Assembly: GCF_030463535.1 (NCBI RefSeq)
Contig: NC_132878.1
Location: 97,276,591-97,340,590 of the forward strand
Direction: 5' to 3'
Length of the DNA: 64,000 bases
From: Salminus brasiliensis
Taxonomy: Eukaryota; Chordata; Actinopteri; Characiformes; Bryconidae
This document shows, piece after piece, positions 11,449 to 33,299 of the stretch. Positions within the stretch are counted from its first letter, which is position 1; each line of letters begins with the position of its first letter. The translations under genes were made by a program, and so were the position numbers. The notes beneath the pieces are model-generated. The model was not told where the DNA came from. It made no database searches and saw nothing but the letters and a program-made list of their open reading frames with translations.

Positions 11449-13762
11449 TGAGGGCCCTGTGGCGGGCTCTCTGTCCAGGCTGTAGGTGGCCTCACAGCTC
11501 TGATTTAGGCTCCATTTCCACTCAGCTGTCTCAGCTCGGCGAGGCCGCCACCTGGGTCCTTTACACCTGCCACTTCGACCCGGTTGCCACCCACCTGCCC
11601 GACAGCCGACCATGCGGTGGGAACAGGTGGGAATCGCATCACTGCTGCTCAGATATGCTCAAAAAGACACAGGTTTCCAGGGGGTGTCCTCATTTCTTCA
11701 CAGCGGTGGAACCAGTAGAACCACCCGTTTATAAACCCGACACCATGGGTCCGGTTTCATGTGTCCGCATCCTGGAACAATAGGAACGCACAAGGCCTCG
11801 AGCTGACAGCTGAACAACAGGAAGGTTTAGAGGGCAAACGAGGCTGAAGCCAAAGCCCCATGCCCCAGCACAGCACATGCGACACCCTCTTGTGGTTAAA
11901 GGCAGTACTGCAGTCTGAGGCCTAGCTGCTTTCATTTGGGGCCCCCCATACCACCACCTCTTTAAAGCGCCCGGGCCGTTATCCAACACCCATTTTACCC
12001 TCACATCTCCCTTTTATCTGTGTCAAATCATTTCATTTTATTATTCAATGTTATTTTTAAAATATACATTTTTTATTATGATATCTTGGTGCTCTTGGGG
12101 GCCCCCTGGTGGCATTGCGGCCCTAAGCGGCCGCGTAGTTCGAGGATGCCTTGGGCCGGCTCTGCATGCATGTCTATTTTTTCTCAAAATAATTTAGAAA
12201 GTATCAATTTAATAAAAATTTGCATTTATTTTGAGTACATTTCAAACGTTAGCTAGCGTCTCTGTTTTGGGTCTTCGCCACTGGGCTGCCTCCCCTCAGT
12301 GGTCAGCGCAGTCCAATCATGCAGCGTTCAGGTGCATATTGCAAGAGCCGGCCTAAAAGCATGGGATATATTTTATTAGATTTTTTAAATGTTTTTTTTC
12401 AATTTCATAAATGATGAGTTTTTAATAAATATTTAGCATTTAGACGTAAAATATTCAACATTTTCGGTAAAAAACGAACACAATTGAAGAAACGTCATCT
12501 TCAGTAGTTTGTCTTTTTTTTTACAATAATTAATAATAATATTAATATTAATAAATATAAAAAAAAATTTATTTCAAAATGTAAATTTAATAAGAATATA
12601 CATTTCTTTTAGTACATTTCAAACGGCCTAAAAGTGTGGGATATATTTTATTTGAGAAATATTTAAATGTTAAATTTGGACTTTGAAGTTAGTATTTCAT
12701 ATTTAGGAGTAAAATATTCAACATTTTCCATTTTAAAACATTTTTAAAATGTATCTAATTTACGTAATCGGAGGAGACACGTCACCGTCAGTTTGCCGTA
12801 TGTTTTTTTAATTTTTTTTTTTTTTACATATGATATTAAAATAATTGAGAAAATTGCAATTTAATATCAGTTTGATTAAGTATAAAAATATTTAGTGTAA
12901 AATTGTAAACATTAGCATCTCAGCTTTGGGTCGTCAGTGCTGGGCTGCCTCAGTCCAGTCATGCAGCGTTCAACAGGAGACCCGCCCACTAAAACCATGG
13001 TGATTATTAGAGATCTCTGACCAAGAACATCAAAGTCGTCCACAAATAAATAATGTTAAATATTAAATTAAATTAAATTAAATTAAATAATTATTATCAG
13101 ACAGTTTTACCTTCTTTAATCCTGGTTTTTGTGATTATGCTGCGTTCAAGAGCTCATCAGAAGGTTGTGTGTCCCGGATGGTTAACTAGTAAAAACAACT
13201 TCACTAAATTAATGAATGTTTATTAATTTAGTTGAATATTTAGTCGAGTTTTCGGACTTCTCTAATGTCGTTGCTTTAGGATGTCCCACAGATATGCATG
13301 GTTTTAATGGGCAGATCCAGAGTTTCCCACTGTTAAGCACCTCTGAACTGGTCGTTCGGCTGCAGTTTCTAAGCTACGCAATATTTTTCACGTTACGGCA
13401 CCACTCGAACCTGCATCAGCGCAACAGCGCTACTGGTGGTCAACGCAAACATGTGCAGCAAAGTTTACAAGTTCACTCGACACAAATTCGTACGCGACAC
13501 TGATTCTCTGAAGTCACACAAAATTGCAGTTTTCGCAGCAAATTTCGTTAAAATTAACGGAAATTACTTGCGAAAATTCGCCCACAGAGGCCTAGTGTGA
13601 CCGTGGCTTTAGCTAGCTAGGTGGCCAACCTCCATCCTAGCTGTGAGACCTCGGCTGGAGATCGCCTTATTGACAATATAATTGTAACCATTGTTATTAT
13701 ATTTGTTAGGACCACTGTAGCACCACTGACCACTGACTGTAGCGCCCTCTTGTGGTTACAGG
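11449..13762. other. Intergenic, mostly AT-rich, with a shared short repeat
   Basis: About 11,870-11,940 and 13,735-13,800 share CCCTCTTGTGGTTA, GGCAG and GAGCTGCTT at the same spacing, so both are copies of one short dispersed repeat. The span around 12,350-13,110 is A/T-rich with many T and A runs, and blocks near 12,180-12,250, 12,330-12,470 and 12,580-12,740 resemble one another. No exon supported. Confidence 0.5.
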
Positions 13763-13963
13763 CAGAACTACAACCTGAGTCTGAGCTGCTTCAACTCTTG
13801 GGCAGACCTGGAAAAAGAGCAGGAGAGGGAGAGGGAGAGAAACAGCTGGACCAGCGGCCCTCGCTCGTCCAGACTCGCGCAGTACAGAGCCAGAGGAGGC
13901 GCGAGAGGTCCATACCTCCAGAACTTTCCCAGCAGCTGGAGATGAGGAGCGTCAGTGGCTAAA
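13763..13963 (+). other. Weak candidate terminal exon, unrecognised
   Basis: GTGGTTACAG precedes a 200-base stretch open in two frames. One frame (ends TGGCTAA at 13,963) has the segment SELLQLLGRPGKRAGEGEGE. The other has SLSCFNSWADLEKEQERERE and stops about 20 bases earlier. The first 40 bases belong to a dispersed repeat also seen near 11,880, which argues against a real exon start. No family recognised. Confidence 0.2.
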
Positions 13964-15109
13964 GTACCTGCAAATGTACCTGCGTTTCTTATTTAGGGTA
14001 AAATTACTGAGCCACCTTTTAATACTTCATTTCACAGCAGTTTTTTTTTGTATTTTATTTAGAAATATTTCAACATTACATTTGGTTCTCGTAATAAAAT
14101 AAACAGTTTTATTTGTGAAACACTCTTTATATGGAAACTCAATTCCACCGGGTAGAGGAGAAGAATCTCCTTCAGCAGTTTGTCGTGTAGGTTTTTTTAA
14201 GTGATCTCAAAATACCAGAGAAAACATTTTATGTAAATTTCAATTCAATTTCAAGAAACAAAAATAGTTCATCATTAAAATTATTTTACACTAAATTTAT
14301 TTAGTTATTCATTTATTTAATAGTAATGATAAACTAAAAGTCATTAAAAAATATTAACTTTAAAAATAGTGGGAATCATTACTTACATAAATTTCTATTA
14401 AATCAAGTGATTATTTAAAATTAAGTGATTATTTTAAACTATTAAGGCAATAGTTTGAAAGCAAATTAGAGACCAAGTCAGAATGTTAAATAAAATAAAT
14501 TATTCTGAAATCAAATAAAAAAATGAATTGAGAAGTAAAATATGAAAAGTATTTTAATTATATTTTAAAATGTAAATTGAGATACCAAGTTAAAATATTT
14601 TTTTTTTAGATATTAATTAAAAAAAGGGGTACTAAATACAAATTTGAAGAAAAATATCTGAAATCTGAAAGTAATAAGTAAAATAAAAATTAAGGGAAAT
14701 ATTCAAGTATTTAAATAATTAACATTTCAAATCATTTAAAAATTGTGTTAATGTTAATACTTATAATTGTTTTATATACACTCTAATGTTGAAGTCATTA
14801 TTTTGAGATATTAAGCCGTTAAACTTGCTGACATACTGCTGCTGCCCAAAACACTGCAGGTGTTCTTCCTCCTCCTGGACCTGAACGGCGTCCGTTTACC
14901 TGCGCTTCATTATTACCACTGCATTTCATTCAGCTTCTGATTGTCAAATGTGTGCCGTAAATGATTGAAGGTTAAATTGACTAAATTAAAGAATAATCAT
15001 CATATTACCAAAATCATAAGTATGCAGAGAGATCAGTTCTGGACTGGGTCTAGACATTTATTGATTATTAATAAAGGAAGATTTAAACTGGAGTTTTATG
15101 GAAAAACAT
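13964..15109. other. AT-rich intergenic DNA 3' of psmc4
   Basis: Very A/T-rich with stop codons in all frames. No gene or named repeat seen. Confidence 0.6.
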
Positions 15110-15115
15110 TTTATT
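15110..15115 (-). terminator. psmc4: Candidate psmc4 polyadenylation signal
   Basis: AATAAA on the minus strand, about 280 bases past the psmc4 stop codon. A second AATAAA lies at 15,057-15,062. Either would give a 3' UTR of ordinary length. Choice between them is not possible from sequence alone. Confidence 0.45.
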
Positions 15116-15396
15116 GATTCTTTTTGCCGTGAACAAACTTATTAAACTGAATACATACAATGTCTGTCTGCAGGAGAGTGTGTGTGTTTCTTGTTTACAT
15201 GAATTGCTGTATAGTCAGAGTCCCTTTACTGACCCCCCCCACCCCCACCCCCAGGGGCTCAGGGGCAGTCCTCTACACCAACCACGTACTGAACGTACAA
15301 ATAAACGCTGGGAATGAGAAAACCACAGTGGGAAAAACCAGGGGGGAGGGGAAAACAAGGGGGGAGGGGCTAATCCCAGTACGGCCGCCGCCTTCT

Positions 15397-25262
<9,866 letters not shown>

Positions 25263-25380
25263 GTTGACACTGCGCTGCTCTGCGCTGCTCTGCGGTGACG
25301 GCGCGGTGACGGCGCGGTGACGTCACGGCCGGCGTCCACTCACTCCTATATGGAGGCTCGAGTTACGCTTCCATGCGCGT
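25263..25380 (-). promoter_or_regulatory. psmc4: psmc4 5' UTR and proximal promoter with CRE
   Basis: CpG-rich sequence directly upstream of the start codon. It has tandem GCGGTGACG and CTGCGCTGCT units and a perfect palindromic CRE/ATF site TGACGTCA at 25,318-25,325, 56 bases before the ATG. No TATA box at a convincing place, as usual for housekeeping genes. The transcription start is not defined by sequence. Confidence 0.55.
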
Positions 25381-25390
25381 GAGAGCTGCA

Positions 25391-25490
25391 CTACCTGTCC
25401 AAATGTTTGTGGACACCCCTTCTAATGGATGCATTGAGCTACTTTAAGTTCTTTTGCACTTCTGGGATGAGTTGGGGAGTTGGGTTAGGA
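25391..25490 (-). mobile_element. MITE-like family A, right-end fragment (copy 1 of 3)
   Basis: CTACCTGTCCAAATGTTTGT then GGACACCCCTTCTAATGG and TTTTGCACTTCTGGGATGAG. Internally deleted. Two more copies with the same deletion junction lie at 26,605 and 27,311. Confidence 0.85.
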
Positions 25491-26604
25491 CTGTGTGTGT
25501 GTGTGTGTACATGTATTATATATTCCAATATACATTATAGACCCCTGTATTATATATTATAATAAACAGTATAGATTCTTGTATTATATATTACAGTGTA
25601 TACTATAGACTCATGTATTATATATTGTATTATACAGTATAGACCCAGGTATTATATATTACAGTGTATAGTATAAACCCTTGTGTTATATATGACAATG
25701 TATAGTATAGATGCATGTATTATATATTACAATATACATTATAGACCCCTGTAATCAATATTACAGTGTACAGTATAGACCCAGGTATTATATATTACAG
25801 TGTATACTATAGACTCATGTATTATATATTACAGTGTATACTATGGACTCATGTATTATATATTACAGTTTATAGTATAGACTCATGTATTATATATTAC
25901 AGTTTATAGTATAGACTCATGTATTATATATTACAAAATACATTATAGACCCCTGTAATCAATATTACAGTGTACAGTATAGACCCAGGTATTATATATT
26001 ACAGTGTATACTATAGACTCATGTATTATATATTACTGTGTATACTATGGACTCGTGTATTATATATTACAGTGTATAGTATAGACTTATGTATTATATA
26101 TTCCAATATACATTATAGACCCCTGTATTCAATATTACAGTGTATAGTATAGACTCATGTATTATATATTCCAATATACATTATAGACCCCTGTATTCAA
26201 TATTACAGTGTATAGTATAGACTCATGTATTATATATTACAGTGTATACTATAGACTCATGTATTATATATTACAGTGTATAGTATAGACTCATGTATTA
26301 TATATTCCAATATACATTATAGACCCCTGTATTCAATATTACAGTGTATAGTATAGACTCATGTATTATATATTCCAATATACATTATAGACCCCTGTAT
26401 TCAATATTACAGTGTATAGTATAGACTCATGTATTATATATTACAGTGTATACTATAGACTCATGTATTATATATTACAGTGTATAGTATAGACTCATGT
26501 ATTATATATTCCAATATACATTATAGACCCCTGTATTCAATATTACAGTGTATAGTATAGACTCATGTATTATATATATAAAACAATATACAGAATAGAG
26601 CTAC

Positions 26605-26706
26605 ACTACCTGTCCAAATGTTTGTGGACACCCCTTCTAATGGATGCATTGAGCTACTTTAAGTTCTTTTGCACTTTTGGGATGAGTTGGGGAGTTGGGT
26701 TAGGAC
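26605..26706 (-). mobile_element. MITE-like family A, right-end fragment (copy 2 of 3)
   Basis: Same truncated fragment as at 25,391, 1,214 bases away, preceded by TA-CACTACCTGTCC. Confidence 0.85.
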
Positions 26707-27310
26707 TGTGTGTGTGTGTGTGTACATGTATTATATATTCCAATATACATTATAGACCCCTGTATTATATATTATAATAAACAGTATAGACTCTTGTATT
26801 ATATATTACAGTGTATAGTATAGACTCATGTATTATATATTGTATTATACAGTATAGACCCAGGTATTATATATTACAGTGTATAGTATAAACCCTTGTG
26901 TTATATATGACAATGTATAGTATAGATGCATGTATTATATATTACAATATACATTATAGACCCCTGTAATCAATATTACAGCGTACAGTATAGACCCAGG
27001 TATTATATATTACAGTGTATAGTATAGACTCATGTATTATATATTACAGTGTATAGTATAGACTCATGTATTATATATTACAAAATACATTATAGACCCC
27101 TGTAATCAATATTACAGTGTACAGTATAGACCCCTGTATTCAATATTACAGTGTATAGTATAGACTCATGTATTATATATTACAGTGTATAGTATAGACT
27201 CATGTATTATATATTCCAATATACATTATAGACCCCTGTATTCAATATTACAGTGTATAGTATAGACTCATGTATTATATATATAAAACAATATACAGAA
27301 TAGAGCTACA

Positions 27311-27440
27311 CTACCTGTCCAAATGTTTGTGGACACCCCTTCTAATGGATGCATTGAGCTACTTTAAGTTCTTTTGCACTTCTGGGATGAGTTGGGGAGT
27401 TGGGTTGGGACAGTAGAGACAGTCACTCCAGCAGAAGCAG
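27311..27440 (-). mobile_element. MITE-like family A fragment (copy 3 of 3)
   Basis: Same truncation, 706 bases after copy 2. It then continues into GACAGTAGAGACAGTCACTC, GCAGAAGCAGGAGAAGC, so it keeps left-arm interior sequence that copies 1 and 2 lack. Confidence 0.85.
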
Positions 27441-27721
27441 GAGAAGCTCTTTGTGATGTGTGTGGTAGGTATAGGTGTAGATGTTTGTGGTACTTATGGT
27501 AATTTATGGTGCTTTCCCAGAAGAATCACATCAGTGTAGATGTTGTCCTCCTTCCTGCAGTGATGAAACTGTGATTACAGTGAATGTGGAAACAGCGTCC
27601 TCCTCTGGTGAAACGGAGAGTCTGCGGTTATGGAAACACCGCTGCAGAGTGAGCACACCGTGTCCTGCTCTTCATCCCCATTAGGCCCCGTCCCGTGCAG
27701 CTCACCCCCTCACACTGACAG

Positions 27722-27723
<2 letters not shown>

Positions 27724-27795
<72 letters not shown>
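27724..27795. repeat. (GA)n microsatellite
   Basis: GA run of about 70 bases with one AGAA interruption, followed by a short GT run. Confidence 0.95.
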
Positions 27796-27797
<2 letters not shown>

Positions 27798-28689
27798 TGT
27801 GTGTGTACATGTATTTTATATTACAGTATATAGTATAGACTCATATATTATATATTACAGTGTATAGTATAGACTCATGTATTATACTGTATATAACAAT
27901 ATACAGTATAGACCCCTGAAATATATATTACAATAAACAGTATAGACCTGTGTATTTTATATAACAATATACATTATAGACCATTGTATTATATATTACA
28001 GTGTAAATATAGACTCATGTATTATATAAAACAATATACAGCATAGACCCAGGTATTATATATTGCAGTGTACAATATAGACTAATGTATTATATATAAC
28101 AATAAACAGTATATACCCTTGTATTATACATTACAGTGTACAGTTTAGACTCATGTATTATAAATATCAATATACATTATAAACCCTTGTATTATACAGT
28201 ATATCACCATGTATAGTATAGACTAATGTATTATATATTACAGGGTACAGTATAGACTCATGTATTATATATGACAATATACATTATAGACCCTTATAGT
28301 ATATATCACAGTGTACAGTATAGACTCATGTATTATACATTACAGTGTACAGTATATACTTATGTATTATATATGTCAATATACATTATATACCCTTGTA
28401 TTATATATAACAATATACAGTATATACCCAGGTATTATATACTACAGTATTCAGTATAGACTCATGTATTATATATAACAATAAACAGTATAGACCCTTG
28501 TATTATACATTACAGTGTATAGTATAGACTCATGATCTATATATTACAATATACTGTATAGGCCTCTGTATTATATATGACAGTGTACAGTATGGACTCA
28601 TGTATTCTAATGATCAACATACATTATATACCCTACAATTATATATTACAGTGTAGAGTATAGACTCACACTTGATACACCCCCAACAT

Positions 28690-29215
28690 TTACACAAATC
28701 CCGCCCACTAGAGGAAGCCTGTCAAGGCTAAACGCAACGGCTGGATGAGTATAGATTCATATTATATATATATATATAACAATATACAGCATAGACCAAG
28801 GTATTATATATTACAGTATTGACCCTTGTATTATTTACTCTGTCAACAAACGCATATATCCAGCTGTCCATGATGGGGTGCTTAAAGGGTGATTTGTATG
28901 TACTGCTGTGGTGTAGAAGAGGAGTACACTCCCCACCTGTAGGTGGAGCACTATTGCATGCTTGAAAGGACATTTGGACGGCGGTGGTTAAAAAAAATGA
29001 GAGATATGTCTCACTGAGCCCAGATGCACTGGGTCCGATCGGAGCTTGGAGCTTATGTACAGCTCATGTACACGTATGAACAGAGCTGGAAAACAGGCCG
29101 ATTCCAAAACCCCAAAACTGTTACATCACAGTCTTCACACCCCCAACATTTACACAAACCCCACCCACTAGAGGAAGCCTGTCAGGGCTAACCGCAACAG
29201 CTGGATCAGGAAAAT
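28690..29215. repeat. Pair of ~70-bp direct repeats 450 bases apart
   Basis: ACCCCCAACATTTACACAAA, CACTAGAGGAAGCCTGTCA and GCAACGGCTGGAT occur near 28,680-28,745 and again near 29,140-29,210 with few differences. Between them is unassigned sequence. Confidence 0.75.
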
Positions 29216-29919
29216 GCAAACCAAAGGTGGACCAAAGCAGGTGCACAAGTGAGCAAAAGTATTGGGACGCCCAAGGCTCATTAATGCTTATAGAGGCTCC
29301 ACCCACCTCACAACTTACAGGACTTAAAGGATCTTCTGCTCATGTTAGTCTTGGCATGGCCTGTGCTTGGGATTGCTTTGGTCAGACTGTGGCCTGCAGT
29401 TGTTGTGGACGTGGTTTTGGAAATGAGTTTAATGAAATAAAATGAGGGAAAATTCAATTAATTCAATTTAATCCAGTTCAATTCAATTCAATTAACTCCA
29501 GACTGTAGAAGCCTGTGCTGTGAGCCATATTGAAACCAATCAATCAGTTAAACTGTATTTATATTGCATTTTTCAGACAAATCACAGCATTATAAATGTT
29601 TAAAATACTTTTAATTTAAATATTTTCAATAAAAAAACACAAAATATGAACAATAAAATAAAAAAGCAAAAAAATGTTTTTAATGATAAAGTATAAAGTG
29701 CTATGCAAAGTGAAAAATGTACAATATTATTAAACAGTAACAAAATAAAGAAATACAAATAATATAATATAAACAAATAAAATAATAACAAACAGAAATA
29801 ACGATGAACTCATCAAAAGAGTTATTAAAACCACTAAATAAAAGCCAGGCTGAATAAACAGGTTTGTAATTTGTGTTTAAAAATTTCAGAAGGGAACTAA
29901 ATGGTGGAAAAACATATAT
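29216..29919. other. Unassigned, AT-rich in its right half
   Basis: A short AAAAGTATTGGGACGCC near 29,255 is a terminal-repeat remnant of family A. CAATTCAATTCAATT near 29,460 is a small tandem. No exon supported. Confidence 0.5.
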
Positions 29920-30498
29920 GATATTTGGACAAAAGTATTGGGACACCTGCACATTCGTTGTTTCTTCTGAAATTAAGGGTATTAAAAGAGCTGATCCTGC
30001 TTCTGTTGGAGTAACTGTCTCTACAGTCCAGTGAAGAAGGGTTTCTAGTAGAATTTGGAGGAGGAGCATTGCTGTGAGGATTTGATTGCATTCAGCAACA
30101 AGAGCTGTGTTAGTGAGGTCAGGATGTTGGATGATGATGATGATGATGATGATGATCACCACCCCACCTCATCATCCCTAACTCATCCCACAAGTACTGG
30201 ATGGAGCTCCACCACCATCATTCCAGAGAACACAGTTCTTCCACTGCTCCACAGCTCCTCAATGCTGGGGGGCTTTATACCCCTCTACTAGCTCACGCCT
30301 GGCTTTATTAGGCAGCATGGAGCTGATAGGGTCATGATGCTGCAGAGAGTCCTATTGTATTGGCAGTACTTCTTCTCTACATGGACTAGACAAGCTGTGT
30401 GAGTGTGTGTGTGTGTGTATCAGCAGCAATGGGTGCAACTTAAAGTAGCTGAATGCATTCATTAGAGGGAGTGTCCACAAACATTTGGACAGGTAGTG
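29920..30498 (+). mobile_element. MITE-like family A, near full-length copy
   Basis: TTTGGACAAAAGTATTGGGA through GTCCACAAACATTTGGACAG then GTAGTG-TA. About 580 bases with (GAT)n expanded inside and a GT run near the right end. The longest copy in the window. Confidence 0.9.
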
Positions 30499-30658
30499 TA
30501 TCTTCACACCCAGCCTGGCCTGTACTGCGCGCGTGCATGTGCATACGTGCATGTGCATATGCATGTGTGTGCATATGTGTGTGTGTGTGTGTGTGTGTGT
30601 TTAGCTGTACAATTAGCATGCCATCCCACTACTGCAATGCATCAGTTCTCCCTCCCCC

Positions 30659-30706
<48 letters not shown>

Positions 30707-31150
30707 CCCTCCCCCCTCCCTCCCTCTCTCTCTCCCTCTATGAGCAGCTGTATCCCTCCCTCCCCCTTTCCTCCACCCGCGTGCACGCCATTTCACCGAG
30801 GCATCACCTCTCCTTTGGCTCGTGCTGGATCGGGATGCTGCTTGCTTGCTGTTTTTAACGCATAGCTGAAGAAGGCTGCGCGCGCGCGCCTGTGTGTGTT
30901 TGTGTGCGTGCGAGCACGAGGGAGGAAGACTTGCGTTGTTTTGCATCACGCACACGGTGACGGACGGACGGACGGACGCGGCGTGCACAGCCTGGCTCGC
31001 GCAATACTTCAGCCCCTGCTGCACCGCTGAACGAGGCTGGGATGTAGCTGTAGTGCAGTGCTGTGTTTATATCACCCTGTGCATGTGCATAAGTGTGTGT
31101 GTTGAGTGTGTGTGTGTGTGTGTACTGTAGGCATATCCTATGCACTGAAT
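30499..31150 (+). promoter_or_regulatory. Candidate scn1b upstream promoter region
   Basis: GT run, a 43-base CT run (about 30,662-30,704), then a CpG-rich stretch with CGCGCGCGCC, (GGAC)n near 30,960 and TGCATCACGCACACGGTGAC. This composition, about 2 kb before the scn1b start codon and ahead of a candidate 5' UTR acceptor at 32,866, would suit a promoter and non-coding first exon. No start site or donor can be fixed. Confidence 0.3.
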
Positions 31151-32035
31151 GATTGGACCTGCTGCCTGAAGCATATTTGGAGATTTCTCTGAATCACCCA
31201 GACATATGACTGCACGGTGTGGCTGGTTGGCGTATTGCTCATGCAGAATGGCACCAGAGCAGGAGCATATGGCTTGAGGGACGAGCAAAGCACATCCGGA
31301 GACTGCAGAGGTTGAAGGTGCAATCCAGGGATACGGGGGGATACAGAGGGTCGCGCCCGTCCTTCAGGTGTGAAATGATTGGTGCCCATTTTGCATGCAT
31401 GTCAGGTCCATCATAGAGGACATCTAACAAACACACAAAGGGACGTGTCTCGGAAAAGCGCATGTAGGTCCCCGTCGGCAGGCCGTCGCACGTATCCCAG
31501 CAATAAGGCAGGAAGGGAGGTGAGCAATAAGCGCGGGGGGATGTAGGTGCCCGACCAAAGACGCATGATCTTCTACCAAACCCATGCTTCCATCTTCTCC
31601 ATCTTCTGAATCGATCACTGTGCCACTTCACTGCGGCGTCTTTCTCTCAGGGCAGTCGGTTTCCTCCTCAGCCTCCCACCCCTCGTCTTCCATTGCTATG
31701 CACTGACTCATCGTAAGTGTAGGTTTCTTTTTCTGAGCATCGCGAACCTCAAATTCAGGTCTTCCGTCGTCTCGGAGGTTCAGTGGTTGGTCGGGACAGT
31801 GGTGCATGTGTGGGCCGGATTAAAGAGCCGGGCGAAAGACTCAACGCAGACGGGTGCCGGACCAAACCCTGTTCGGTTGGATAACCTAATACGCTGAGGA
31901 CACGTGGATTTGGAGAAACGAGGGAAGGAGAGTCCTGCCCTGCCATCGCCACTCTCTGGTGTCCGTCAGGACCGACCACACCCACCCTGCTCTCGTCTGC
32001 AGGAGGGGGAAGTCTGTAAAGCAAAGTCTGTGGGG
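31151..32035. other. Unassigned 5' flank of scn1b
   Basis: Moderately GC-rich, several short open frames on both strands, none with recognisable domains. Confidence 0.4.
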
Positions 32036-32790
32036 GAAGCCTGTAGTGGAGTCTTCAGTAGCGTCCTGGGAAAGACACTAGAGACGTCTTCTCCAGCGTC
32101 CTGGGAAAGACACTAGAGATGTCTTCTGCAGCGTCCTGGAAAAGACACTAGAGACGTCTTCTGCAGCGTCCTGGGAAAGACACTAGAGACATCTTCTGCA
32201 TTGTCCTGGGAAAGGTTCTGGAGACGTCTTCTCCAGCGTCCTGGGAAAGACACTAGAGACGTCTTCTGCAGCGTCCTGGGAAAGACACTAGAGACATCTT
32301 CTGCATTGTCCTGGGAAAGGTTCTGGAGACGTCTTCTCCAGCGTCCTGGGAAAGACACTAGAGACGTCTTCTCCAGCGTCCTGGGAAAGACACTAGAGAC
32401 GTCTTCTGCAGTGTCCTGGGAAAGACACTAGAGACATCTTCTGCAGCGTCCTGGGAAAGGTTCTAGAGACGTCTTCTGCAGCGTCCTGGGAAAGGCTCTA
32501 GAAAAGTTCTTCTGCAGCATTCTGGGAAAGGCTCTTGAGGCGTCTTCTCCAGTGTCCTGGAAAAGGCTCTAAAAAAGTTCTACAGAAGAAACGTTTAGAA
32601 AAGGTTCTACAGAAGTCTTCGTAAGCGTCCTGCAAAAGTCTTCGTCAGTGTCCTGGGAAAGGCTCTAGTGACGTCTTCGTCAGTGTCCTGGGAAAGTCTT
32701 CATCAGTGTCCTGCAAAAGTCTTCGTCAGTGTCCTGGGAAAGGCTTCGTCAGTGTCCTGGGAAAGGCTCTAGAAAGGTCTTCTTTACTTT
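32036..32790. repeat. 35-bp minisatellite upstream of scn1b
   Basis: Units near GCGTCCTGGGAAAGACACTA followed by GAGACGTCTTCTGCA. A five-unit block (about 32,103-32,240) is copied. The right end decays into shorter TTCGTCAGTGTCCTGGGAAA units. Each standard unit contains GAGACGTC, so the array multiplies an ACGT-core word. Confidence 0.93.
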
Positions 32791-32866
32791 ATTGAGAAGG
32801 CCTCTAGAGAAGTCCTCACCGGTGTCTTCTGCTGCTTCTGGCCTGCTCTTGTTCCCCTGCTTTTAG

Positions 32867-33007
32867 GCTCCTGGCGCAAAGCCTTCAGAGGTGTGTGGCA
32901 GCGGCAGTGGCAGCGGCAGCGGCAGCAGCGTGAAGGAGTGTGTGAGTGAGCTTGTGTGTGATTTGAGTGTGTTTGGGACAGAAAGCGACGCCATTCCTGG
33001 GGTGAAG
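32867..33007 (+). other. scn1b: Inferred 5' UTR part of the scn1b start-codon exon
   Basis: TCTTGTTCCCCTGCTTTTAG at 32,847-32,866 is a strong 3' splice-site look-alike, and the same TAG is an in-frame stop before the start codon. No ATG lies between it and 33,008 in any frame. It contains a (GGCAGC)n patch. Confidence 0.4.
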
Positions 33008-33059
33008 ATGTCTGCAGTGCAGTTGCTGTGGGCCTCCCTGGCGCTGGGAGCGATGAACG
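33008..33059 (+). CDS. scn1b: scn1b exon 1 (signal peptide)
   Basis: MSAVQLLWASLALGAMN plus one base, donor AACG|GTGAGT, phase 1 as expected for this gene. The start ATG is preceded by GTGAAG. Confidence 0.85.
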
Positions 33060-33244
33060 GTGAGTGCATGTCTAAGTACGCTGTGTTTGTGATTGACACC
33101 TGTCTGTCTGTCTGCCTGACTGTCTGTCTGTCTGTTTAACTGTCTGTTTACCCACCTGTCTGTGTCACTCAGGTCAGGCCACCATGCACAGGGGGCTACT
33201 TTCCTGTTCCACTGTGAGCATATGGTGCTGTGCTGGGCTTTTGG

Positions 33245-33299
<55 letters not shown>

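Larger units (their letters stand above)
25491..28680. repeat. AT-rich 34-bp minisatellite with higher-order copies
   Basis: Many units near TATAGACTCATGTATTATAT followed by ATTACAGTGTATAG, alternating with CCAATATACATTATAGACC and CCTGTATTCAATATTACAG variants. Two of the transposon fragments are embedded in it, and the sequence after them (GTGTGTGTGTACATG, then the same variant order) repeats, showing block duplication. Right of 27,830 the units are more diverged. Confidence 0.93.

Noticed and set aside
32113..32431. Arginine-rich open frames on both strands
   Set aside because: Produced by the 35-bp minisatellite. The 35-base unit repeats the same peptide every three units.
32891..33007. 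Longer scn1b N terminus starting at 32,891
   Set aside because: The frame is open there but the first codon is GTG, not ATG. The first in-frame ATG is 33,008, directly followed by a signal peptide.
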